In this document: piece after piece, positions 16,737 to 26,143 of the stretch
Position numbering within the stretch: the first letter of the stretch is position 1
Layout: each line of letters starts with the position of its first letter
Origin: an uncultured Collinsella sp.
GTDB taxonomy: Bacteria > Actinomycetota > Coriobacteriia > Coriobacteriales > Coriobacteriaceae
DNA: 64,000 nucleotides
Direction: 5' to 3'
Assembly: GCA_934668875.1 (NCBI GenBank)
Contig: CAKUON010000008.1
Location: forward strand, 62,001-126,000
Notes under the pieces: generated by a model
Databases searched by the model: none
Told to the model about the DNA's origin: nothing
What the model saw: only the letters and a program-made list of their open reading frames with translations
Position numbers and translations under genes: made by a program

Positions 16737-17648
16737 ATGAACAACGGACTGTTTACGTACTTAGCAGCATTGCTATTGTTTGGCTCCAACGGCATCATCG
16801 CCGCTGCCATCGCGCTGCCGAGCTCCGATATCGTGCTACTACGCACGTTTTTGGGCGCACTCTCGCTTGTCACCATCCTCGCCATCACCCAACGCCATAA
16901 GTTGCAGGCGCCATCTCGCCCCCGCGAAGCCGCAGCCCTCCTCCTCTCGGGAGCCGCGCTGGGCGCCAGCTGGATTTTTCTGTTCCGCGCCTACCAGACG
17001 ATCGGCGTCGGCGTATCCTCGCTGCTGTACTACTGCGGTCCCATCATTGTCATGGCGCTGTCCCCACTCATCTTTGGCGAAAAGCTGACCGGCGGCAAAA
17101 TCGCCGGCTTCATCGCCGTTGCTTGCGGTGCTTTTCTCATTGCAGCGCAAGGTCTAGGCGGCAATATGCCCATTGCTGGTATCGCTTGCGGAATCGCCTC
17201 GGCATTTTGCTATGCGCTGATGGTCATCGCTAGCAAGGGTGCGCCACACATCGAAGGCCTCGAAAACTCCACGCTCCAGGTGAGCGCCGCCTTTGTGACC
17301 GCGCTGGTCCTTACGCTCATCACGCAGGGCGCTCCCTCGTTCTTCTCCCCTGGCATCGCGGTAAGCATCGATTGGCGCGCCGTCGCCATGCTCGGCGTCG
17401 TCAACACCGGCATAGGTTGCTTGCTCTACTTTAGCGCCGTCGCCAAGCTGCCCGTGCAGACCGTCGCGGTCGTTGGCTACCTCGAGCCGCTTTCGGCCGT
17501 CGTGTTCTCCGCCGTCCTTTTAGGCGAAGCCATAACACCGGTCCGCCTGATGGGCGCCGCACTTATCATCGGCGGCGCGCTCTTTTGCGAACTCGCCGGC
17601 AAACGCGCAAACGCCAAGGCCGACATCGCCCAAGCAGCACGTGCTTAA
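16737..17648 (+). CDS. EamA/DMT-family transporter, pair 1
   Basis: 303 residues, ten predicted membrane helices in two EamA repeats (NGIIAAAIALPSSDIVLLRTFLG and GIACGIASAFCYALMVIASKG begin the halves). Such proteins export amino acids or other metabolites. GAGGGG precedes the ATG. It is divergent from the LysR gene, which probably regulates it. Substrate unknown. Confidence 0.88.
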   Translation: MNNGLFTYLAALLLFGSNGIIAAAIALPSSDIVLLRTFLGALSLVTILAITQRHKLQAPSRPREAAALLLSGAALGASWIFLFRAYQTIGVGVSSLLYYCGPIIVMALSPLIFGEKLTGGKIAGFIAVACGAFLIAAQGLGGNMPIAGIACGIASAFCYALMVIASKGAPHIEGLENSTLQVSAAFVTALVLTLITQGAPSFFSPGIAVSIDWRAVAMLGVVNTGIGCLLYFSAVAKLPVQTVAVVGYLEPLSAVVFSAVLLGEAITPVRLMGAALIIGGALFCELAGKRANAKADIAQAARA

Positions 17649-17875
17649 AAGCCCCTCTTTAGCTCAAAGCAGGGGCGCGTCCGCGGTTATCACATTGCAG
17701 CAAACCACACAGCCGGAAGTGCTCCTGCTTTGAAATGCTATCTGCGCAAACAACTGCTCCCCAGATGGGGATTATTGTCTAAAACACCCCAATGTGCCAA
17801 ACTGCTCTTATATGTATAAAGATGGCATAAAGGTCTGCCGCTCTTTGCAGAGGCCAGATGTCTAAGGGAGTCCAC

Positions 17876-20107
17876 GTGGCACACAACAAGCTGGAGGCAA
17901 GCCTCCAAGACCAGCATGTGCAGGGCGGGCATGGCGCCATCCCCCTCTCCGCTGGCATGCTGCTCGTAACGCTCGGCGTCGTCTATGGCGACATCGGCAC
18001 GAGCCCCATGTACACCATGAAATCAATCGTCGCTAACAACGGCGGCATCGGCACTGTCAGCGAGGACATGATCCTGGGCGCGCTTTCGCTCGTCATCTGG
18101 ACCATGACGCTCGTGACCACGGTCAAGTACGTGCTGATCGCCATGAAGGCCGATAACCATAACGAGGGCGGCATCTTCGCCCTGTTCAGCCTCGTACGCA
18201 AGGTGGCACCATGGCTGATTCTACCCGCCATGATCGGCGGCGCGGCGCTGCTCGCCGACGGCATCCTCACCCCCGCCGTCACGGTTACCACGGCCATCGA
18301 GGGCTTGCGCACCATCGAGTGGGGCCATGCGCTTTTGGGTGACGGCCAGACCAACGTCATCATCATCACCATCATCATTATCTGCGGGCTGTTTGCCATG
18401 CAGCGCGCCGGCACCTCGTCAATCGGCAAGCTGTTCGGCCCGCTCATGACGCTGTGGTTCTTGTTCCTGGCAGGCGCCGGTCTGTTCAACATGCTCGGCA
18501 ACCTGTCCATCTTGCGCGCGCTCAACCCCATCCGCGGCATCATGTTCCTGTTCTCGCCCATCAACCATTCGGGCATCATGGTGCTCGGCTTTGTCTTCCT
18601 GTCGACAACCGGTGCCGAGGCGCTCTACTCGGACATGGGCCACGTGGGCAAGGCAAACATCTATGCATCCTGGCCGTTTGTTAAGGCGGCCCTCATCCTT
18701 AACTATCTGGGTCAGGGAGCCTGGCTGCTCGCCAATAACTCCAACCCCCAAATGCTCGCGATGGATATCGTCAACCCGTTCTATATGATGCTCCCCGAGC
18801 CCCTGCGCCCCTTTGCCATCGTGCTTTCGGCCGTAGCGGCCATCATCGCCTCGCAGGCGCTCATCACCGGCTCGTTCTCGCTGGTATCCGAGGCAACCCG
18901 TCTCAACCTTATGCCGCATCTGCGCATCCACTACCCCAGCGACACCAAGGGCCAGCTCTATATTCCGCTCGTCAACAACATCATGTGGGTCGGCTGCATC
19001 TTCATTGTGCTGCTGTTCCAGAACTCCGAGCGCATGGAAAGCGCCTATGGCCTCGCCATTACCGTGACCATGCTCATGACCACGACGCTTTTGACGAGCT
19101 ATATCGCCGGCATCCTCAAGCACAAGCTGGGTGCCTGTGTCTTCGCCCTGCTCTTCGGTGCCATTGAGCTGTGCTTCTTCGCCTCGTGCCTTACCATGTT
19201 CTTTGACGGCGGTTATGTGATGATCTTCCTGGCCTCGCTGCTGTTTGGCCTTATGTATGTGTGGCGCCGCGGCACCGCCATCGAGCGCACGCAGACGATC
19301 CTGCTGCCGGTCTCCAAGTACATCGATCAGCTCAACCGCTTGCGCAACGACGAGACCTACCCCGTGCTCGCCGACAACCTGGTGTTCCTCACCAACAGTC
19401 CCGACCCGCTCACGCTCGACCGCGACGTGCTCTATTCCATCTTGGACAAACATCCCAAGCGCGCCAAGGCATACTGGTTCATTAACGTGCATGTCACCGA
19501 TGAGCCCTATACGCACGAATATTCCGTCGAGACCTTTGGCACGGACTTTTTGTTCCGCGTGCGCTTGGACCTGGGCTTTAAGGTCAACCAGCGCGTTAAT
19601 GCCTACCTGCGCCAAATCGTTGGCGACCTGATGGCATCGGGCGAGCTGCCGCCGCAGCATCACACCTACTCCATCTACGAGACGCGCGGAAACGTGGGCG
19701 ACTTCCGTTTTTGCATGCTGCGCAAGATGCTTGCCCCCGAAACGGACATCAACCGCAACGACCACCGCGTGATGGCCATCAAGTACGCCGTCCGCCGCGC
19801 CTGCGGAAGCCCGGCGCGCTGGTACGGTCTTGAGAACTCGGCCATCATCATCGAGTACGTACCCCTCTTTGCCCGCATGCGTCCGGCAGTCAAGCTTGTA
19901 CGCACCCAGGTGCCGCTCGAGGTTCAGATCGAGGAAGCTGAGGAAATGGAAGTCGACATCTTCTCGGACGACCTGGTCAACGGCAACGAGGCCGGTAGGA
20001 ATATGAACGTCGATCCCACTGAGCTGCTCGAGAGCGTCGCCGATACGCCCGAGCAGCAACAGCTCGACGGCCTCGAGAGTGAACAACTCAACGACGCCAA
20101 CTTCTAG
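17876..20107 (+). CDS. kup: Kup-type potassium uptake transporter
   Basis: 743 residues with the family signatures GVVYGDIGTSPMYT at the N-terminus, ADGILTPAVTVTTAIEG, and the hydrophilic C-terminal domain of about 250 residues. KUP proteins import K+ with protons across the membrane. The GTG at 17876 has AAGGGAG five bases upstream; an in-frame ATG at 17858 lacks one. The C-terminal ~60 residues are unusually acidic (EEAEEMEVD...). The 227-base interval upstream contains a promoter-like AT-rich stretch but no riboswitch I can recognise. Confidence 0.95.
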   Translation: MAHNKLEASLQDQHVQGGHGAIPLSAGMLLVTLGVVYGDIGTSPMYTMKSIVANNGGIGTVSEDMILGALSLVIWTMTLVTTVKYVLIAMKADNHNEGGIFALFSLVRKVAPWLILPAMIGGAALLADGILTPAVTVTTAIEGLRTIEWGHALLGDGQTNVIIITIIIICGLFAMQRAGTSSIGKLFGPLMTLWFLFLAGAGLFNMLGNLSILRALNPIRGIMFLFSPINHSGIMVLGFVFLSTTGAEALYSDMGHVGKANIYASWPFVKAALILNYLGQGAWLLANNSNPQMLAMDIVNPFYMMLPEPLRPFAIVLSAVAAIIASQALITGSFSLVSEATRLNLMPHLRIHYPSDTKGQLYIPLVNNIMWVGCIFIVLLFQNSERMESAYGLAITVTMLMTTTLLTSYIAGILKHKLGACVFALLFGAIELCFFASCLTMFFDGGYVMIFLASLLFGLMYVWRRGTAIERTQTILLPVSKYIDQLNRLRNDETYPVLADNLVFLTNSPDPLTLDRDVLYSILDKHPKRAKAYWFINVHVTDEPYTHEYSVETFGTDFLFRVRLDLGFKVNQRVNAYLRQIVGDLMASGELPPQHHTYSIYETRGNVGDFRFCMLRKMLAPETDINRNDHRVMAIKYAVRRACGSPARWYGLENSAIIIEYVPLFARMRPAVKLVRTQVPLEVQIEEAEEMEVDIFSDDLVNGNEAGRNMNVDPTELLESVADTPEQQQLDGLESEQLNDANF

Positions 20108-20128
20108 CGACGTCACGAATCGACGACA

Positions 20129-20165
20129 GCGGCCCTGCATCTCACGGGAGACGCAGGGCCGCTTT
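20129..20165 (+). terminator. Intrinsic terminator after kup
   Basis: GCGGCCCTGC (20129-20138) pairs with GCAGGGCCGC (20153-20162), followed by TTT. Confidence 0.75.
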
Positions 20166-20186
20166 GCGCTGCAGTAAAGCTAACGG

Positions 20187-21152
20187 CTACGAACGACGCG
20201 GCTCGGGAACCACGAGCCTATCGGGGCTCGCGCCCTCGGCATCCATCAGGCTCACGTAGCGAATCGACGGATCCCCATACATCGCGTAGTAATAATTGCC
20301 CGTGCGCGCGCTAAAGCATCCGGTATAGATAGTCTTCTCGAACTTGCCATCGCCCATCCTGGACGCTCCCTCAATCATCACCACGCCCTCGAGCGAGCGG
20401 AACATGCGGACGACGTTTTCGGTCTCGCTCTCCTTTTGCGGGTAATTGGCATTGAGGTACGCCGCCTTTACAAAACGGCTCGGCGAATAGCAATCACCCG
20501 GAATACCGCGCATGCCGGCACCTGCGCCATAGGGCTTGAGCTCGGCGCCACGCCATGTCGCCGTCTGCGGAAAATCGCTTGTGGCAGTGATATAGGTGCG
20601 CAGGTTTTCCATGTGCCACGGGAAGGTCGGCTGGTTGGCAAGGGTGTCGACCGGATCGTCGTATACATGCAGGCCGTCAGCCATCATCTCGACCACGATG
20701 CTACGCTGGCTGTCGCCGATAATCCAATGGAGCAGCGACACGCCCAGCCCCTCTCCTGCAGATTTGGCGACAATCACCGTATCGCGCAGCGCAGCCTCGA
20801 CCTCGTCGACCGTCGAGAACGTCGCTGCCACCCACAGGGGAAACTCATAGGCCGCGATATTGGTCTTGCCGTCGACAGGGTCCTCGGCATACTCGGCATA
20901 ACCCGGGAAATTGAGACCCGCCACGGCGAGGCCCGCATCGTTACCGCAATCGAAAAACATGGGATAGTTCTTGTAATCGATGCACATACCGATCACCGCG
21001 TGTGCCGCTGTCGCGTCGTCGATAAACGAATACGGAATGTGAAACCCGCGCGGCATCACGCGAACCTGTTGGCCGTAGTCAAAGCTCCAGTCGAGGTTGC
21101 GGCCCAGATACATGTGGCCAGAATTATCGGTAAATCGAATGCTCGTGCACAT
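20187..21152 (-). CDS. Choloylglycine hydrolase family amidase (candidate bile salt hydrolase)
   Basis: 321 residues. The start MCTSIRF puts the catalytic Cys at position 2, as needed after Met removal in this Ntn-hydrolase family; GGGAGG lies upstream. Family residues are in place: Arg18 and Asp21 in GRNLDW, Asn81 in LAVAGLNFPGYA, Asn in LANQPTFPW, and Arg in SPSRFVKAAY. The family hydrolyses conjugated bile acids or penicillin V. Gut Coriobacteriia are known bile-salt hydrolysers, so a bile salt hydrolase is likely, but sequence alone does not separate it from penicillin V acylase. Cytoplasmic, no signal peptide. Confidence 0.87.
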   Translation of the reverse strand: MCTSIRFTDNSGHMYLGRNLDWSFDYGQQVRVMPRGFHIPYSFIDDATAAHAVIGMCIDYKNYPMFFDCGNDAGLAVAGLNFPGYAEYAEDPVDGKTNIAAYEFPLWVAATFSTVDEVEAALRDTVIVAKSAGEGLGVSLLHWIIGDSQRSIVVEMMADGLHVYDDPVDTLANQPTFPWHMENLRTYITATSDFPQTATWRGAELKPYGAGAGMRGIPGDCYSPSRFVKAAYLNANYPQKESETENVVRMFRSLEGVVMIEGASRMGDGKFEKTIYTGCFSARTGNYYYAMYGDPSIRYVSLMDAEGASPDRLVVPEPRRS

Positions 21153-21213
21153 AGCGCCTCCCAGCTTTACGTTCTTGCTAAGGTTATTGTCACCAAACAA
21201 AAAGGCGCTAAAC

Positions 21214-21250
21214 ACAAAAGCCCGGACATGACAACAATGTCACGCCCGGG
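21214..21250 (-). terminator. Intrinsic terminator of deformylase-like gene 2
   Basis: On the minus strand CCCGGGCGTGACA and TGTCATGTCCGGG pair, followed by CTTTTG. It lies between the deformylase-like gene and the amidase gene. Confidence 0.65.
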
Positions 21251-21283
21251 ACAAAAGAGACGAAGTGCGGTGCTGTAGTCACC

Positions 21284-21703
21284 CTAGACAAGTTTACCTT
21301 GGCAGTGATCGATCATATGCTGGATCATCTGTGCCTCAAAGCCCGCGTAGTCGCGGCGGCACTCCTTCATCTTGCCGTCGACGATCTGGTCAAAGGCAAC
21401 CTTGCACTTGATATAGCGCGTGGACTTGGTGACCTCCTCGTGCGTCAGGCAGCTCTCCTCCATCTTACTGGCGCCCAGGCCAAACACCAGACGGGGGTTG
21501 TAGAGCACGTGGGGCTCGCCGGCATCGTCCAGGTAGACGCAGACCTTCTTGGTGACGCCGATCTGGTTGGCGGCCAAGCAGCCGGCATCATCGAGCGACT
21601 TGATGGTATCGATCAGATCCTGAGCGACCGACTCGTCCTCGACAGTCGCAACCTCGCAACGCTGGGACAGGATGGCCTCGTCGTGGCAAAGTTCTTTAAT
21701 CAT
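21284..21703 (-). CDS. Peptide deformylase-like protein 2, HExxH changed to HMxxH
   Basis: 139 residues. Motif 1 is intact (CLAANQIG), motif 2 reads ESCLTHEE and keeps the metal Cys, but motif 3 reads QHMIDH: the catalytic Glu is Met130, read from the codons at 21314-21319. Without this Glu a classical deformylase is inactive. Both this and the protein at 13565 end with DHCQG plus three residues, so they belong to one short subfamily. The start at 21703 has GGAGGA upstream; an ATG 4 codons earlier is possible. Confidence 0.8.
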   Translation of the reverse strand: MIKELCHDEAILSQRCEVATVEDESVAQDLIDTIKSLDDAGCLAANQIGVTKKVCVYLDDAGEPHVLYNPRLVFGLGASKMEESCLTHEEVTKSTRYIKCKVAFDQIVDGKMKECRRDYAGFEAQMIQHMIDHCQGKLV

Positions 21704-21896
21704 ACGTTCCTCCATAGGGGTCGTTGTAACCGCTTAAGTATACGGTACCCACACATTTTCATGCGAAAAATACCGTCCGTCTGCTACAAAGCGCCGAACA
21801 TCAACATGCGAGGAACAACAGCTTCGCAAAGGGGCTATAGTGGGAGAGTTCGTGTCAATCGGCCTAAACTCGGGGCCGAACAAGGAAAGGGTATGC

Positions 21897-23210
21897 ATGG
21901 ACGAACTATTTCACGTCAGCGAGCGCAAGTCCACAATCGGGACCGAACTCCGCGCTGGACTGACAACATTCCTGGCGATGGCCTACATCATCGCCGTCAA
22001 CCCCGCGGTGCTCTCGGGCGCTGGCATCGATGCGGGAGCGCTCGCCTGCGCCACCTGCCTGGGCGCTGGCATCATGACCATCTGCATGGGCATCTTCGCT
22101 AACCGCCCGCTCGCCTGCGCGTCGGGCCTGGGCATCAACGCCATGATCGCGGGTATCACCACCACTATGTGCGGGGGTGACTGGCATGTGGCCATGAGCG
22201 TTATCTTCCTCGAGGGTGTCGTCATTCTGTTGCTCGTCCTTTGCGGCCTGCGCGAGGCCATTATGGATGCCATCCCCGTGGTCCTGCGCCACGCCATCTC
22301 GGTGGGCCTGGGCCTGTTCATCGCCATGATCGGCCTGTGCGACGCCGGCATCATCACCGCTGGCGCCGGTACGCTCGTCGGCCTGGGCGACATCACCTCC
22401 CCCACCTTTATCGTCGGCATCATTTCCATCATCGTGACGGTTGCCCTGGCCTCCCGCAACGTGCCGGGCTCGCTGCTCATCGGCATCATCGTCGCCGTTA
22501 TCGCCGGTATCCCGCTGGGCGTCACCCACGCCCCCGAGGGTCTCATCGCCCCGCTTAACTTCTCGACCTTTGGCGCTCCGTTTGCCAGCACCGCCGACGG
22601 TAGCCTTGCCATCGTGAAGGTTCTGACCGACCCGATGCTGCTCGTCGTTGCCTTCTCGCTGCTCATGAGCGACTTCTTTGACACCATGGGCACCGCGATG
22701 GCCGTCGCCAAGCAGGGCGAGTTCTTGACCGAGGACGGCAATGTCGAGGACATCCGTCCCATCCTGGTCGTCGACTCCGTGGCCGCTGCTGCCGGTGGCT
22801 TTATGGGCGTCTCCTCCATCACCACCTTCGTCGAGTCCACCTCTGGCGCTGCCGACGGTGGCCGCACGGGCCTCACCTCCGTCACCACCGGCGTGCTGTT
22901 CATTCTCGCCGCGTTCTTCTCCCCCATCGTCACCATCGTTTCCAGCGCCGCCACCTGCGGTGCTCTGGTCTACGTCGGTTACCTCATGATGAGCGAGGCC
23001 TCCGAGATCGACTGGTCCGATGTCTCGCAGGGTTTCCCGGCGTTCATGATTGTCGCCGGCGTGCCCTTCACCTACTCCATCTCTGCCGGCATCGGTCTGG
23101 GCTTTATCGCCTACGTGATCGTCGCGCTCGTTAAGGGCGAGGCCTCCAAGATCAAACCGCTCATGTGGATCGCAGCCCTTGCCTTCCTCGTCTACTTCTT
23201 TGTAGCGTAA
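21897..23210 (+). CDS. AzgA/PbuG-type purine permease (NCS2 superfamily)
   Basis: 437 residues with repeated membrane helices. LRAGLTTFLAMAYIIAVNP and ASGLGINAMIAG near the N-terminus, and DFFDTMGTAMAVAKQ plus the GVSSITTFVESTSGAADGGRTGLTS segment, are typical of adenine/guanine/hypoxanthine permeases, which take up purines with protons. AAAGGG precedes the ATG at 21897. No purine riboswitch is recognisable in the 180 bases upstream. Strongly biased codon use and an own terminator suggest a highly expressed single gene. Confidence 0.92.
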   Translation: MDELFHVSERKSTIGTELRAGLTTFLAMAYIIAVNPAVLSGAGIDAGALACATCLGAGIMTICMGIFANRPLACASGLGINAMIAGITTTMCGGDWHVAMSVIFLEGVVILLLVLCGLREAIMDAIPVVLRHAISVGLGLFIAMIGLCDAGIITAGAGTLVGLGDITSPTFIVGIISIIVTVALASRNVPGSLLIGIIVAVIAGIPLGVTHAPEGLIAPLNFSTFGAPFASTADGSLAIVKVLTDPMLLVVAFSLLMSDFFDTMGTAMAVAKQGEFLTEDGNVEDIRPILVVDSVAAAAGGFMGVSSITTFVESTSGAADGGRTGLTSVTTGVLFILAAFFSPIVTIVSSAATCGALVYVGYLMMSEASEIDWSDVSQGFPAFMIVAGVPFTYSISAGIGLGFIAYVIVALVKGEASKIKPLMWIAALAFLVYFFVA

Positions 23211-23236
23211 TGGCAAAGCTGCCAAAGCAGAACACC

Positions 23237-23276
23237 AAAGCGCGGAGTCGCATCGAGCGGCTCCGCGCTTTTCTTT
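23237..23276 (+). terminator. Intrinsic terminator of the purine permease gene
   Basis: AAAGCGCGGAG pairs with CTCCGCGCTTTT, followed by a T-rich tract. Confidence 0.8.
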
Positions 23277-23417
23277 TAAAGCCAGGCAACGCACGGACGC
23301 GCGATATATTGCTTCCCGAGTTTTGGACATTTTGCCCTCCAAACGGCACTACCGACGGCTACATCCTGCAGATATGCTGGATATAACCGCATAGGCCCTA
23401 TGAGAACGGGAGCAACC

Positions 23418-25202
23418 GTGGCAGCCTTGTTCACGACCCCCAAACGCAATGACACTACCGCCGGAACCCATGTTGCCGAACCCGACGTTCGCCGTCGCAT
23501 AGGACTCGCGCACGGCAGCTGGCGCCGCGTGACGCGCCGCATCGTCGTGGGAGCCGTATGCGCGCTCACGGTAAGCTCGCTGCTCATGCCGAGCGTCTCG
23601 CTCGCAGCGGAATGGGTCAAGGTCGGCGGCAACAAGTACAACACCGCGGCGAGCGACGAAGCCGGTACCTGGTCGTGGGACGGCGCCGACGACTTGAAGC
23701 TCAACAACTATAACGGCGGCGAGATCCAGGCCGCAGGCAAGCTCAACGTGAATTACTCGGGAACCAACATCGTCACTGCCGAATGGATCGAAAGCATCAA
23801 CGTTTCTCATGGCACTAACGAGAATGCCGAGCTCAATATCCAAGGCGACGAGGGCGGCACGCTCAGTGTGACATCTACTGAGGACGCTATCCTCTCCACG
23901 GGTAATATCAACATCGACGGAGCCGGATCCGTCAACGCCACGAGCACTGGGTTTGATGCCATCAATGCCGGGGGTGATCTCGCTATCAAAGGTTCGGGCA
24001 ACGTCAACGCCACGGGTGCATCGGATGGCATCAGGGCAAACGGCAATATCACGATTGACGACAGCGGAGCCGTCACCGCCAGGGCTACCAAGGACAAGGG
24101 CATTGGAACCGACAAGAACCTCACCATCAAGGGTGGCGGGACGGTCGAGGCAAGCTCAGCCGATGGTGAGGCCCTTTGGAGCGGCGGCAATATCAACATC
24201 TCGGACGGCAGCCAGGTCAAGGCAAGCTCCGAGAAAGACGCTGCCGTCGAGGCCAAGGGCAGCCTCGCAGCCACAAACGCCTCCCTCAACGTAAACGGTG
24301 TTGAATATGGCGCCTATGCCCACAAGGGCATCACCCTCGATCATGCAAACGTGACGGTCCGTGCAAGTAAAGGCAGATACGGTGGCGCCAACGCCCTCTT
24401 CACCTACCAGGACGACATCGTCGTCAAGAACGGCTCCACCGTGGACGCGTTTGCGGAAGGCGAGGTTTCGGCTGCATTCTCCACCAGAAACGATCGACCC
24501 AACGAGAAGGGCGGCCACATCTACATCAGCGACTCCGTTGTCAAGGCCATAGCCCGCTATGTCGAGAACGGCGACGGCCCCATCCCCTACAGCGAAAACC
24601 AAGATGGCGAGACGAGGCGCGAACCCCAAGGCGAGAACATCGGCATCATCGCCCAGACCAGCGAGGGCGTCACACCCGCAGTCATCTCGATCATCCGCAG
24701 CAAGGTAACGGCCGAAGGAGATACAGCGGCAATCTTTGCCCGTGCCATGAGCGCTGACGGCAAGACAATCGGCACCATCAAGATTGAGAACGCCGCCATC
24801 CAGACGCCCGAAGGCGGCAAGGTCATTGACTATCGCAAGCTCCGTGACGGCATCTACGAGGCAGGCCAAGCCATCGGCACGGGCGACGCCACGGTCGACT
24901 CCCTCTATATCAAAGCAGTCGCCAAAAGCACGACCACCGCACCTCCCGAGGTAGCCAAGCCGGAAGACCCCAAGCCCGACGAGACCAAGCCCGCAGAAAG
25001 CAAGCCCGCGGAGTCCAAGCAGAACCCCAAGCCTGAGGGCTCAAAGCCGACCAAGGCCGTTGCGGCTTCAACCACGAAAGCCAAGACTACCGGCGTGCTC
25101 GCGGCAACCGGCGACACCTCGGGTGCGGCCATCGTGGCAACCGTCCTTGCGGGAACAGCCGCTATCGCCGCAGGCACCATGGTGAGCCGCAAGCGCTCAT
25201 AG
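23418..25202 (+). CDS. Secreted surface protein with beta-helix-like repeats and LAATG sorting signal
   Basis: 594 residues. A long N-terminal region precedes a hydrophobic segment (IVVGAVCALTVSSLLMPSVS) and an AAE-type cleavage site. The body is made of repeats alternating inward hydrophobic and outward Asn/Gly/Asp residues (NINIDGAGSVNA, DLAIKGSGNVNA, NITIDDSGAVTA, NINISDGSQVKA), like a right-handed beta-helix. A Pro/Lys/Glu-rich wall-spanning stretch (about 520-570) is followed by LAATGD, a hydrophobic helix and RKRS, a class E sortase-type signal. GTG at 23418 has GGGAG upstream; ATG 23400 is an alternative. Ligand unknown. Confidence 0.8.
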   Translation: MAALFTTPKRNDTTAGTHVAEPDVRRRIGLAHGSWRRVTRRIVVGAVCALTVSSLLMPSVSLAAEWVKVGGNKYNTAASDEAGTWSWDGADDLKLNNYNGGEIQAAGKLNVNYSGTNIVTAEWIESINVSHGTNENAELNIQGDEGGTLSVTSTEDAILSTGNINIDGAGSVNATSTGFDAINAGGDLAIKGSGNVNATGASDGIRANGNITIDDSGAVTARATKDKGIGTDKNLTIKGGGTVEASSADGEALWSGGNINISDGSQVKASSEKDAAVEAKGSLAATNASLNVNGVEYGAYAHKGITLDHANVTVRASKGRYGGANALFTYQDDIVVKNGSTVDAFAEGEVSAAFSTRNDRPNEKGGHIYISDSVVKAIARYVENGDGPIPYSENQDGETRREPQGENIGIIAQTSEGVTPAVISIIRSKVTAEGDTAAIFARAMSADGKTIGTIKIENAAIQTPEGGKVIDYRKLRDGIYEAGQAIGTGDATVDSLYIKAVAKSTTTAPPEVAKPEDPKPDETKPAESKPAESKQNPKPEGSKPTKAVAASTTKAKTTGVLAATGDTSGAAIVATVLAGTAAIAAGTMVSRKRS

Positions 25203-25266
25203 ACAGCTTTGACCTTTAACGCACGGGACGGCACCCACAGAAGTGCTAGCCTGCACACCGTTTAGC

Positions 25267-25305
25267 AACGCCACCGCCAAGCTCCCCTCCGGCGGTGGCG
25301 TTTTT
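25267..25305 (+). terminator. Intrinsic terminator of the surface protein gene
   Basis: AACGCCACCGCC pairs with GGCGGTGGCGTT and is followed by five T. Confidence 0.85.
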
Positions 25306-25414
25306 CATTTGCGCCCGCGCGGCGCACGCGAATGTTCTTGATGCTGTCCAACCGGCATACGCTGGCGTGCGACAATTGAGGCTGCCGATATCACAACACT
25401 GAGAGAAGCCCGTC

Positions 25415-26080
25415 ATGGAAGCGCATCAAAAGCAGATAACCGTTTATTCGAATCATACGGAAAGCGCGCCTGTCATCTACCTTCCTGTGGTCGTGGGCGA
25501 CGGCAGCGAGGTTTATGAGTGTTGCCGAGAGCTCGACTGTCCGCCATTCACCCTCGTCACCATTGGCGGGCTCGATTGGAATCGCGAGCTGAGCCCCTGG
25601 GCATGCGACGGGACCGTACGCGATGCCGAGCCTTTCGGCGGCCAAGCTGCCGATTTTCTTGATGAGCTGCTGAATCAGACAATCCCCCAGGTCGAGTCGT
25701 CGCTTCCTCAGCCGCCCACCTGGCGCGGCATTGCCGGTTACTCGCTCGCGGGCCTCTTCGCACTCTGGTCCCTCTGGCAAACCGACGCCTTTGACCGCGC
25801 CGCGAGCGCATCGGGGTCGCTATGGTTTCCCGACTTTGTCGACCGTGCCAGCACGGCCCCTTTTGCCGGCAGCCCGCAAGCCGTCTATCTGTCGCTCGGC
25901 AAAAAAGAGACCAAGACGCCCAACCGCATGATGCGGCATGTGCTCAACGACACGCGCGCGACGGAAGCGTTGCTCATCGAGCGCGGCATTCCAACAACGA
26001 TGGAGCTCAACCCCGGCAATCACTTTGCCCAAACCGACTTGCGCATGGCCCGCGGCATCCACTGGATACTGACGCATTAA
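25415..26080 (+). CDS. Alpha/beta-hydrolase, putative esterase (esterase D/Fes-like)
   Basis: 221 residues. The nucleophile elbow GYSLAG and NPGNHFAQ with the likely catalytic His are visible; GGLDWNRELSPW resembles the oxyanion region of esterase-D-like proteins. It should hydrolyse an ester or thioester of unknown identity. Predicted cytoplasmic, no signal peptide. The gene is alone between two terminators. Confidence 0.75.
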   Translation: MEAHQKQITVYSNHTESAPVIYLPVVVGDGSEVYECCRELDCPPFTLVTIGGLDWNRELSPWACDGTVRDAEPFGGQAADFLDELLNQTIPQVESSLPQPPTWRGIAGYSLAGLFALWSLWQTDAFDRAASASGSLWFPDFVDRASTAPFAGSPQAVYLSLGKKETKTPNRMMRHVLNDTRATEALLIERGIPTTMELNPGNHFAQTDLRMARGIHWILTH

Positions 26081-26118
26081 AAATGGCGCCCACGCGTGCA
26101 TACGCATGGGCGCCATTT
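26081..26118. terminator. Bidirectional terminator between convergent genes
   Basis: AAATGGCGCCCACGCGTG and its near-complement CATGGGCGCCATTT form a long stem flanked by A-rich and T-rich ends, between the esterase and the NCS2 permease genes. Confidence 0.8.
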
Positions 26119-26143
26119 ATTTTGTTTTAGCTGAACGCAGCTG

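Noticed and set aside
17649..17875. c-di-AMP riboswitch upstream of kup
   Set aside because: No recognisable ydaO/yuaA core motifs; only short stems.
18419..20140. A 573-codon open frame opposite kup
   Set aside because: Antisense shadow of kup; composition is typical of reverse-strand translation and no family is recognised.
21716..21896. Purine riboswitch before the AzgA-type permease
   Set aside because: The conserved loop and junction sequences of the purine aptamer are not present.
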